Positions 32,878 to 45,300 of a DNA stretch of 64,000 nucleotides are shown in pieces (positions within the stretch are counted from its first letter, which is position 1; every line of letters begins with the position of its first letter). A model generated the notes under the pieces. It was not told the DNA's origin. It did not search any database and saw only the letters and a program-made list of their open reading frames with translations. The DNA comes from Heliocidaris erythrogramma (taxonomy: Eukaryota; Echinodermata; Echinoidea; Camarodonta; Echinometridae). The position numbers were made by a program, and so were the translations under genes. The stretch covers positions 11,019,773 through 11,083,772 of the forward strand of contig CM046863.1 in NCBI GenBank assembly GCA_025617745.1. The letters run 5' to 3'.

Positions 32878-33324
32878 ATGGCAGCGCCCTGGGGGAAGGA
32901 AGTGGCGTCATTAGACCAACGGAGCAGTAAGTTGTTGAAAGAAAATTACCCTTCCGCTCCCCTGGCAGACGTCCCGACAGGCGAGCTAATCTCATTCGAT
33001 GATGATGTCATGCCTACACCTCCACGAAGAAACAAATCACTTGGAAAGCGGTCAAAGATGGAGTCGGGCTGTGAGCCAAGCAAGTCCGATCAGGGGGCGT
33101 TGCTCTCCCTCAGCGACCCGGAACTCCCGGCGAAAGAGTCGCCCGGTGCGGCGGCAGTGACAACTTTCGCAGCCCGTTCTGCAGGTGATTGTGAGGAAGT
33201 GAAAAGCGCTGCCATTACAGGCAAGTCAAGCAGTGAAACAGCCGACATGGAAGAAGATTTTTCGAAAGAAGGAAATACAAACACATGTCGATCAGAGCTC
33301 AGACACAGCTCCAGTGGCAATGAG
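32878..33324 (+). CDS. TBC1D2: Exon 1 (codons 1-149)
   Basis: It opens MAAPWGKEVASL and is Ser/Glu/Ala-rich with no recognised fold (GELISFDDDVMPTPPRR is a notable acidic-proline stretch). The donor is GTGAGC at 33325, phase 0. The link to exon 2 across a 5.6-kb intron is inferred from matching phase and the absence of another candidate. It is the least certain exon of the set. Confidence 0.75.
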
Positions 33325-36300
33325 GTGAGCTTGCTCTTGAAACAACAATGACAACATATTTTTTTTGCTAAAATTCTACATTTCTAGTAATAAATAATTA
33401 ATACTTACTTACTTTACTTTACTACCGTAATAATCCTAAATAAATTAACTTAAATTAACTTCGTAAACGGTAAACTTTCATCAATAACAATTAGGCTAAG
33501 TATGAATGATTAGGCCTAGTCTAGACTCGAGGCCTTACACACTACCTGCTGGACCGCTCCTTACCGACCTTAGACCGCTCTAGAGGAACGGTTCTTAAAC
33601 TTTAAACGGGCTTGTTTGATTTCACACTCAGTGCTATGGCAGCTCAGTGTACGTGTGTGCGCACCATACTTAGGTGTGCACTGCGCACCCAGCGTAGAAC
33701 GGTGCACGATTCACTCTCCCCACAACTTCGGCCGGGTTTGTATAGGCCTAGCTCATATAGCTTCATGGTTTTACGGACAAAATAATTAAAAACGTCTAGA
33801 ACCTACACTAGTGCTGAGTCTGCTGACCTCTCGTCGACTCAGCTGCATGGAGAGAATTAGAGGTCATCTTTTTTCATGATCATGACAATTCTCACAGCAA
33901 CACGTGAAAGGTAAGCTGAATCCTATCCCCGCTGCCGTATTTCTGTACATAAGTGTTCATTTTAATAATGTTATTAGGCCTAGTCAATTTTGACCAGAAC
34001 CACCACAGCAAACACAGAGGCTGGTTTCCAAGGTTCAGTGAGCATGGGTATGTGTAATTCTAATGTGTGTGATTTTTGTGTTGATGTTGTGTCCACCACA
34101 GGCCCTACGGGATCCAATGTACATGTATAGCTCCGTAGGCCCAGTACCAGATTGATAATCCAAGGTGCTCGTATAGCTAGCTCAGGTCAGCGGGTCAAGT
34201 TTTTCGTGCGGAAATCAAACTTTATACTGCCTGCCTGATGCATTTATCTTCAGATCTTTCCGAGGCTTCTTTCTTTTTTTCTTTGTTTTTCTTTGTTATT
34301 ATCATTTTATCGTTTTATCTTTCTATCTTTCCTTGTTTTGTTTTTCATTGTTTTCATCATCCTATCATCTTTTCTTTGGAACTTTAGATTTCTTATGTAT
34401 TTCTTTGTTTTTATTATTCTATCTTTTTATCTTTCTATCATTTTATCTTTTATCTTTCCTTGTTTTCTTTTGTTTTTCTTTGTTTTTATCATTCTATCGT
34501 TTTATCTTTCTGTCTTGTTTTCCTTTCTTTTTCTTTGTTTTATCATTCTGTCATTTTATCTTTCTACACATGTATCTTTTCTTGTTTTCTTTTGCTTTTC
34601 TTTGTTTTTATCATTCTATCATTTTCTCTTCTATCTTTCTTTGTTTTCCTAAATGTTTTTCTTTGTTCTTATAATTCTATCATTTTATCTTTCTATCTTT
34701 CCTTTTTTTCATCATTCTATCATTTTCTCTTCCTATCTTTGTTTTATTTTGTCTTTCTTTATTTTTAGTCATTCTATAATTTTCCCTTTCTCTCTGTTCT
34801 TTATTTTTATCATTCTACATGTATCTTTTCCTATTTCTATCTTTCCTTTAGCCCCGGGACGTGAAACCACTACTATTCCGTGGGTCTCACAATTTACATG
34901 GGCAAATGACAATGTATAGTTGTATCGTAGGGACATATCAATGTGATGCCACTTACCTAAACAGACCTTCCGCAGATCAGCTCTTCCTCAGAAATGTATA
35001 GAATCAATCAAATGTCACTTTTTGTCACTCAATTGTAATCCTCCCTCTCGTCTCTCCCGAGCGAGAATTCGAACGTATGTAAAAAAAATATACTGACGCG
35101 CATGCGTATTGCAAACTATACATCGGCCTACGAAAATTTTTAGTACAGGAGCCGGGCAATTAATAGGCATTTTTTATATCATCCTCATCGAAAAGAAAGA
35201 CGACAGTTATTCGGAAAGTATTGTAAGTACCTAAAGTATCCTCAAATGAAGTTATGTCATATTTCATGGTATAATTTTGACATACGAGCTTGGATTTAAG
35301 AGGCACCCAACCTTTCAAAGGACTGCTGATCGCAGCCCGAATGCTACGTGTTTGGGCTGCCGCAGGAATCTTTCCTTATGTTTTCTTTCTATCGTCTTCT
35401 CTTTTTTTAAATTTAAATGTTTTTCTTTGTTTTTATTCATTCTATCATTTCCCTTTCTATCTTCTATCATTTCCTCTTCTATATTCCTTGTGTTTTCTTT
35501 CTATCGATGGCCTGCAATTATAGGACAATCAAGGAAAATCACTCGAGATTTCCCACGAAACACATTTCCGGTTGAAGTACGCTTTAGGATCGCTTTCGCT
35601 TTCACACTGCACGTTGGAGCGGTCTAACTAAGAACTGTTCCTCAAGACCAGGAACCGCTCCTGAGGAACGGTTCTAAGAGCGCTTTAACAAAGTGAGTGT
35701 GAAAGGGCTCATAGTCTATTAACTCCAGGGAGCTTTGGCAGCGTTGGAGATGCAGGTACAAATAACCATAGTCGACCTTGCCCATTAGTATGGCTAGTCG
35801 CATCGCTTAATTTCGGCAGGTATTAAAGATAGAAATTTGTACTTACATTTCAAGAGAATTACTATTAACTATCTAGGAGGCTCTTTGATTTTACGGTTTA
35901 ACGATTATTTCGATGAAAAAAATGGAATTTCCTCGCCGAGCCGATCTTTCCTCGTACTGTACGGTCGATTCAAATGACTCGATGTGTACCGTAATGTGTA
36001 CTGTATACTGTTGCTGACTAGATCACACGGTACAGTACGGGGAAAGATCGGCTCCGCGAGGAAATTCCATTTTTTTCATCGAAATAATTGTTAAATCGTA
36101 AAATCAAAGAGCCTCCTAGATAGTTACAGTTATTCTCTTGAAATGTAAGTACAAATTTCTATCTTACCTGCCGAAATTAAGCGATGCGACCAGCCATACT
36201 AATGGGCGAGGTCGACTTTGGTTATTTGTACCTGGAGTTAATACATGATATTTGTACAGAGTGTACGGTACATATAGTCTTTAGTAGTACAGAGTACAGA

Positions 36301-39300
36301 AACAAACATTTAAAAGTGCAAAAACAACAGCAACAGAGGGGGGGGGGGGGGGCATCAACGGCATACAGTACATTTTGGCAATTCAAAAACCCAATACTAT
36401 AGAGGAAATTATTGAAATTTATATTTCTTTTTCAATATGGCACGAAAGAGAGACATGATAACAAAGCCTTTCGACCTGCACTCAGCAGGTTTTCACGCAG
36501 GTATGTTTTATTCTTTTATTTTCCTCATATTAAAAAAAAGTGGGTTGTATGTGGTTGTAATTTGCTTTGTTTCATTTGTGTGTTTGTTAATTTTCTTTCT
36601 TCATTTGTTTGTGTTATTCTTTCAATACTTGTCACTGGGGTTCTATAACCTTTTGTTGTTTGTTTACATTTTCCTTTATAATTTTCCTGTTTGTTTATCC
36701 CTGCAGTCACTAGCCTATTTATTATAGCATAATTTTACTAATATTAGACTTACAACATTATTTCCTACGTTAGGGCGAATCCTATCAACGCAGTTTATTC
36801 TGTCACAATAGAAATTCAATGTTAAGGCGAGAGAGACCGTGCGTTAAGGCGAATGATAACAGGCTGAGATAAAGGATTCGCCTTAACGTCGCAATAAGAG
36901 TAATTGTTTCATAATATCATAATCATTATTTATCATCAATAATGATTATCATAATTATTGTTAAAAATTTGAAATGAAAAGAAATTTACTAAATCTACAT
37001 GTAGCTGAAAATGGCAGGCGCTACATAGAATCATGGGAAAGCTCACAAATTATTTTTCAGCTTTAGAAGAACTCAACATTCTCGTCGAATACATGTGTAG
37101 TGTTATTTAAAATGTCTAATTTACTGCATTTCTATTTACATGTACATGTAATTGTAAGTGTTGTAATGCTGTGTATAACCTTGAACATTTTAGTATAATA
37201 CATGTACATGTACATGTAAAAATACAATACAAGATACAATCAAAATCAGTACAATACAAATTAGCCATATTATACTCTGTTATTTTCTATAAACTGAAAA
37301 TAAATTTCTGTGAACCCATTCCTTTACTAGTGTCCTTTTTGTACAATGTATTCAATTTCTTTTATACGACTAGCCTAAATTACTAGCTGAATGTGTAATG
37401 TTATTTGAATTATAATGTTTAGTTTATTACTTTACTAGACAATAGAAGACAATTGTACGTGCAATACAATAGAATACAATACAAATTAAGCCTACGATAT
37501 TATTTTGTAAGTCAACCTAAATTTCAAACGATCCATTCTTCCGTGTGGATCTCCTTTCACATGGATGCATACATTGTTTCTATTTTCTTTATGACTGTTA
37601 TTTCATACATGTAGATTCCAGTTAAAACATTCCTTAATAGATATGATACACTTTCCTGTTTATATTTGCATTCAATTTCTCTACGACTGTCCTAAGTTAT
37701 TTGTGTTTAATGGGCTAGCCGAATCACTTCCTTTAAACCAGAAACCCGTGTGTTTCAGTGCGCCATGTGTGCACCGTCTGAAGGAAACAAGTCAATTATG
37801 TATCATCACACCCACTCCTTCCTCTCAGGGGTCATTCACACCTGAAAATTGATCCACAGTTCCAGTGTGAAAATAATGTTTTGTTCACTGGATCTTTTTT
37901 TTTAATTTGATCTTTTTATGTGGTGATGTAAAAGTATGATTTCCACACTACCATTTTACAGGTACATGGATGTATTGAATTAATTTATTCTATAATTCAG
38001 GGTATATCTTTAAAAAAAATGTTTTATACTAGAGCTGTTTTGTTGCTTTCCAGAGCTAAATTGTACGTTTAGCATCCTGGGAGCTAGTCTAGTTCTGGAC
38101 GTATTTAATTATTTTGTCCGTAATACCCCGTGTGTGTGCACCATGGAATGAACCTGCACCCAGCGTAGAGAACAGTGCTATTGAAGTCCACTGATTCACC
38201 TTCCCCACAAATTCACCCCCCCCCCCCAAAAAAAAAAAAAAAAAAAAAAAGAACAAAAATTGTTTGGGAGAGTGAATCAGTGGACTTCCCACCACGTCTC
38301 CCGCTGGGTGCACGCACACTGGGTTTTATCATCAAGTTTTACGGACAAAATGATTGCAAACGTCCAGAACTAGACTATCCAGGTGCATTCTCATACTACA
38401 TGTAAGTGTCACATGACTTTGTTTTACATGGACTTCAGTCTTCATTATTAAACTTGTCATACTGAAATTATTAGTATTGTTTTTGTTGGTAATTCAGCAA
38501 GAATTACGATGCATGATAAGTCACCATTACATGACTTGAAACAAGTGGGGGGGGGGCAACTGTCATTTGAGAGATATTTATTTGATTATTTTCTCTCTTA
38601 ATAAAGGGATACTCAATCGCAGATTGTGGACGTTTTTATGCCGCGAGAGGGCACCGTGTTCGTTACCTGATCATGCCGTTGCCCCGTGGGGTTCAATCTT
38701 CGGACAGAATAGGCGCTGTGCAACATGCACGCTCCGCCCGAGCTCGAGCTCGAGCTCGAGCTCTCGTGCGAGATTCGGTCGGCTTCGTGCAGTCCGAAAT
38801 ATAATTCCAGTAGTCTAACGGACGCGTTCTACGCACAAGCTTTGTGTACGAGTGAATGGGGCTTACGCAATCCTTACTTTCCCCACAGCCGCCTGGTTGC
38901 GTATCCCTTTAACTTCTTATTTTTCATTTCTGAATAGGATCAAAGCAAAGCAGTAAAGCTGTGTGGCTATCTGGACAAACAAGGAGAGAAAGGAATCATC
39001 AAATCTTTCAAAACAAGATGGTAAGTTACAACATCATGAAGAAATGAACAGAAGGGGTGGGGGGGGGGTGTGGTAAAAAACAGCAGGGAAGGAAGAAAAA
39101 CATGGTGTGAGAGAGGGAGAGAGAGATACATGTACTAAACAGGATTTGACTACAAGACAATGAGATGTAAACTAAAACAATGGTTTTTTTTTTATGTGGC
39201 TATCTAGACGGGGTAGCCTTGCTAGTCATAAGGACCGCTATTCATAAGGACCGCTATTCATAACGCGTGACTAAATGAATAGCGGTTTTGTATGAATAGC

Positions 39301-42300
39301 GGTCCTCCTAAATAGCGAGCAAACCATAGACAAATTACCTCGCTATCCATAAGGACCTCCATTCACAGGGACCACTATTCATAAGGACCGCTGTTCATAA
39401 CGCATGTTAAAGGAATAGCGGTTTTCTATGAATAGTGGTCCTTATGAATAGCGAGCGGACCTCACCTACATGTAGACAAACAGAGGATGGGCTCATCAAA
39501 TCTTTCCAAAGAAGGCAGTGAGATATATGGTGTGAGTGAAAGAAAGCAATAACAGGAAATGAGAGAGAGAGAATAAGAGAGAAATATAAACAGGAATATA
39601 AACAGGACCCGAGTATTAGAGTGCGTTTATACTCACATTTTCAGGCCAGAATGAGCGTTTTGAAACGCGTTTAGTTCAAAACAGGGTTGCGTCCTAACTC
39701 ATATTCGTATAATCGCCGATTTAAAAACGCCGATTGTAAACTCGCAAAGAGGTGCGTTCTGAATAGTGGTTTCTCCACAAAGACGGTTTCTGGGGAAGCA
39801 TAAACGCTCAATCATTTGTAAATTTATGCGTTTATAATGACGTCATATTTATAACATGTGTTCTCCAGTTCATGTGTGTGCAAGCAATGCTTGGACATGT
39901 AATGACATTGTACATGTAGTAGTATAGCGCAGTATCTCAAAACTTTCGAAAAACCGTGTGCCCAACTTTTGTCTGTTGAGAACAACTGTTGAGAGCAACA
40001 AAAATTTCATCCATTAGTCCATATTTTTGTGATCATCTTTGTGGTTAAAGATCATGGAGAGATTTGGGAGAACCAAACTAAACTTGTGTGATTCTGTTTC
40101 CATACCACAATGAGATGACAGAATACCTCAGTCACTAAACCTCCGTGGACCAAAAGATTGGTCAGGAAATTCATTTATAGACTGTCAAACTTGCCAAACC
40201 AGCGAAATAATTTGGGTGCCCGGACAGGGAGCCCGATGTAAATTATTTTGTTCGCTTTTAAAGGTATACAGTGCAGGATTTGAAACGGTATAGGTTGAAG
40301 AGCACATATTACGCTAACTCTAACTCTAATCCTCTATCCTGGAGCAAAAACTACATAACTGTAAAACCAGAAATTTTTGCGACATAAAACTTTCGCGATT
40401 TGTTAATGACCTCCAGTTTTGCAGCAGGAAACTTCCGCGAATCTCGCGTAGGGTCGAGATTTGCGAAACAATCAAATCACAATGGAAACAACATGAAATT
40501 ATCGCTATATTCACAAAAGTGTCCTGCTGCAAAATTGGAGGTCATTGACCAATCGTAAAAGTTTTACAGTGTATGGTCTTACTAGGTTCCTTTAAAACCC
40601 TTACTGTGTACCTTCACCCTTATTGTGTACCTTAAACCCTTACTGTGTACCTTCACCCTTATTGTGTACCTTAAACCCTTACTGTGTACCTTTCACCCTT
40701 ACTGTGTACCTTTAACCCTTACTGTGTACCTTTAACCCTTACTGTGTAACTTTACTCTTACTGTGTACCTATCAACCTTACTGTGTACCTTTAACCCTTA
40801 CTGTGTACCTTTAAACCGTACTGTGTAACTTTACCCTTACTGTGTACCTTTAACCCTTTACCTTTAACCCTTACTGTGTACCTTTAACCCTTACTGTGTA
40901 CCTTTCACCCTTACTGTGTAACTTTACCCTTACTGTGTACCTTTAACCCTTTACCTTTAACCCTTACTGTGTACCTATCAACCTTACTGTGTACCTATCA
41001 ACCTTACTGTGTACCTATCAACCTTACTGTGTACCTATCAACCTTACTGTGTACCTATCAACCTTACTGTGTACCTTTAACCCTTACTGTGTACCTTTCA
41101 CCCTTACTGTGTAACTTTACCCTTACTGTGTACCTTTAACCCTTTACCTTTAACCCTTACTGTGTACCTATCAACCTTACTGTGTACCTATCAACCTTAC
41201 TGTGTACCTATCAACCTTACTGTGTACCTTTAACCCTTTACCTTTAACCCTTACTGTGTACCTATCAACCTTACTGTGTACCTATCAACCTTACTGTGTA
41301 CCTATCAACCTTACTGTGTACCTATCAACCTTACTGTGTACCTATCAACCTTACTGTGTACCTATCACCCTTACTGTGTACCTTTCACCCTTACTGTGTA
41401 CCTTTCACCCTTACTGTGTACCTAAAACCCCTTGCAAAATTTCCTACCCAGAACCCTATATCTTTCATAAAGTCATTCCTGGTGAGCGTTTCATCAAGCG
41501 TTTTGTCAGTGATTTTTACCAACAACTGTTGTAAGCTACTGAAATCCTTGCATCTGATTGGCTGAGAGCAAATTTGTCAGTAAAAATCACCGACAGAACA
41601 CGTGATGAAATGCTCCCCTGGAGCATTCGTAGCCAGAGCATGACGGAGCACCAGGTTTTAAGACTTCAAAATTTAACAAGTTTTCGTATTTTATGCAGGT
41701 TTGTATTCGATGATCTGAGATGTCGTCTGTACTACTATCGCACACCTCAAGACGTCACTACACTAGGGTGAGTGTGTCATCATGTATGATTTGATATACT
41801 AGATACGTTCGAGCAAGTACAAGATATTCTGCCATACATGTACCAACTTCAGGGCCCCGTTTCATAAAACTTGTTATCAATAACAACTGCCCTATTTCTA
41901 TGACAAATTTGTTCTCAGCCAATCAGATGCAAGTATTTCAGTTGCTTATCACTGTTAATGTAGCTTGTTATTGATAACAAGTTTAATGAAACGGGGCCCT
42001 GGACTCTACATTAATACATGTATGCACCCGAGGCACATGGGCGCCCCAAATATGTTTTAGTCTGCTACCCGAAAATCTAATTACCTGTATCTGAAGAAGC
42101 AGCTCATAACCTGAAAATGTCAATCGTGAACCCCTACAAAAACATTTAGAATGGAGCCATGTGAACTACATCAAAGACTTTATAGACTTGATGAATTTTA
42201 ATCATGATAGCCTTGCTTTAGCTGGCATCATATCAAATGTTTTGGACAAAATTGCTTTCAGTGTTCATCTTGTTCTCACTTCCATTATACCTGGTAACAT

Positions 42301-45300
42301 AGGAGATGAAATTTGCTCTCAGCCAATCAGATGCAAGGATTTCAGTAGCTTATAACAGTTGTCGGTAAAAATCACTGACAAAACGCTTGATGAAACGTTC
42401 CCCTGGTATTATAGGAGATGAAATGGCCCAATAGCTTCAACATGCCCTTCCGTCACCCACCAAATACAAACTGTATTTGTAGAATCGCCAGGAGAAATCA
42501 GACAGCATTGCAATCCAATAATTTTAAATCTAAATATAGTCTAAAGCAAATCTTCATACATGTAGTTAAAGGTTGACTAAATTAGAGAGAAAATGGGTGC
42601 TCTTTCCATGTAGTTTTGCCTTCTAATCACGAATCTGGCAATTGATTGTCCAAATTATGTCTCGTTTTGGCGAAAAAGGGGGAAAAGTAGAGGTTTTGGG
42701 ACCGTTCCTTAAAACTCGTGAGCTGATTGGCTAACCCCCATGTGACGTATGAAAAGTAAGAGGCACAAGATCTGCAGGCTGCAGCATATAATATTGTACA
42801 CAGAATGCGGTATTTGACCCCTCTGTTCAACGGACAATTTATGAAAAAAGGAAATTAATCAATATAATCTTAGGAGTGAATAATCATTAGCAATATATTT
42901 TCTACAAGATCAGAAAACGATTTTACCCAAATATACAGCTCTTGTTTTGTTTTTAGCTTTTCTTTTGAACAATGTTCTCATCCATCTGAGCTTGCCGAAC
43001 GAAAGTTTTGCATTGGTCATAAACGCGTGCACAATCGTTTTATGCGTCTGTATGTACAATGTCATACACTTCTATAGTACGGCAGTGACTATGTTCCCCT
43101 CGTACATAGCGACTGGTGAACGCTTTTGTTTTGTTTATTTCACTCACGGCTTTTTTTTTTTTTACTTCGCTTTACGTTAGTACTGACTTAGATTTTGGCT
43201 AAATTCAAGTAACTTATATAGAGAGAGGAAAAGTGCCCGCGATTCCGAGTTGGAGGGCTTTTCTGAGCCATGCAGATACGAACTTTGATTTATCAGACCC
43301 TGAAGGCAAAGAAGCTCGAGTGGCAAGGGAAAATTCGACCAGTTATATGTTTGAACCCCTCGCAGAATGCGGTGAAGGGGGGTGAAGGGCCGTGGGTGAA
43401 GTAACTCCAGGGAGCTCCAACGCGTTGTCCTCCCTGGAGTTACGGGTTAAGTAGACCGAAAATTCGGTCTCTCGTTCGTTAGGTCGTCTTAGCCTGTTAG
43501 CTAACGAACGAGAGACAGAATTTTCGGTCTACGGGTGAAGCTGCTGCAGCTGCTGTCGTTGAAAAACAGATTGGAAGACTTGACTCCAAGTCTGATCGTT
43601 GGAATAGCTGAATCTTTTAGCTAGCTTATCCTTCTCTTCATGCCAAATTCGGAATATACGCCAGGATCCTCAAAATCATCTTCGGCAAAGTGATCGCTGC
43701 AGATTGTACTCCACTCACTTTGCCGGCCCTTGCCACTCTGCCCGCGTGATCATGAGCTTTACCTTTGCGACCCACAATTTCCGTAGATTTTCATCTTTAG
43801 GAAAATGATGTAGGCTTACACCATCTTTAGGGGTCTATAATTGCTACAGTCCGCAACTATACACCGATTAGGCATTTTTGATGAAACTGTGTCCCAAAAT
43901 CAAAGTTACTGTGAGGAATTAAACACACAAAAATACGCAATGCAAATGGTCGATGCGGTGAATATCATGCTCGGCACCGGGCTGGGCCTGCCGGGGGCCT
44001 CAGGGCGCGCACGGTATAGGTCAGTGGAATATTTTCCCTTACTTTTCATGCGTCACAGATCACGTGATCACGATGTTGCTTTGATGGGTTTTTTAGGGGC
44101 GGGGCTTATGAGTGTGTAAATCAGCAAAAATGTACTTTTCATATGATTATAAAATATGACTGAATGCATAAAAAATTGTGTGATGGATATTTTTTGGCTC
44201 CTGATGACACCTTCCTACGAAAAATGGGCAATTATTTTTTTATTTTAGTGACCCTTTAAGCTTTAATTGCAGCACATTTAGGAATTTTGAACCTTGAATT
44301 TTCATTTTATTATTTTTTTCATTTTCTTTTTACAAGGAATTATTTGTCTTCCTTCTTAGAATTCTAAATGGGTTCATGAATCATAAAGTATGGTGTGCAA
44401 ATATACATGTAATTGAACTATAAACATTTACATTTTACGTGTGAAGATAATTTAAAAACTACACAGTAATAAAAATTGCCTGAACTTGACGATGCATCAC
44501 TGTTTACAGCCGATTGATGTAAACAAATGAAGAGGTAGGTATTTTGTTTTCAACCAGATCTATCAGATAACCCTTTTAATGTCAATGAGGATAATGCGTA
44601 TTGTAGTCACTGTACTCACTGAACTAATAGTCTCAGTAGACCATCTTGCGGCATAGACTCTCTGCTGTACGCAAAATCTTTCCACAGTAATGCATCGCTT
44701 CACTGCGGATTCTAAATGGCATATGTGTAAAGATAGCACACACAAAGTTTCAGCGCCCGATATCCCCTACAATACATTTGTAGCAGTGTTACACAGGTCA
44801 AAGTCCACGGGCGTTTTAGTGACTACATGTATAAGGTTAACTTTGCATTTAAAGTCCAATTTTGATCACAAAAATAGTTCGACTTTAATAGGAAATGTGA
44901 ATAGCACATTTTTTGCATAGTTTAATAAAAACAATTGATTCGGCATAGGTAAAGTTGACTTATGCGACTTTAAGTTATGCAAGGTTGACTGTATTCATAT
45001 ACATGTTATTAGATTAGCGGTTTGAGCAGTTACTAACTGGAAAGACGCCATATTTGCAGATTATTATTATTATTAGTAATTTTTTTCTGTTTTTCTCTGT
45101 TTTCCTCAGATCAATAGACGTTGCTAATTCCTCCCTTACATTTGATGTTGCCAACCCTGGAGCCCATAGACAATTCCAGATACAGTGAGTCATCAGAATA
45201 ACTAGTATTACAGTACAATGTATTAGTAGCAGTATAAATACTTGTAGTATAGCAATTTAGTAGTAGACTTTACTGGAAAACTTGTTAGCACAAGGCTAAT

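Noticed and set aside
34293-34919. Phe/Leu/Ser-rich membrane-protein-like open frames
   Set aside because: They arise from the pyrimidine-rich minisatellite, and overlap in several frames.
36437-36500. Alternative first exon of the TBC1D2-like gene
   Set aside because: 64 coding bases would enter exon 2, which starts in phase 0, out of frame.
40583-41430. CRISPR-like array
   Set aside because: The 20-bp units are directly adjacent without unique spacers and lie in an intron of an animal gene, so this is a minisatellite.
41202-41565. Repetitive open frames (PYCVPINLTVYLS-type) in intron 2
   Set aside because: They are translations of the minisatellite; the 20-bp unit leaves frames open by chance.
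43841-44119. 92-codon frame in intron 3
   Set aside because: No recognisable domain and no supporting splice sites.
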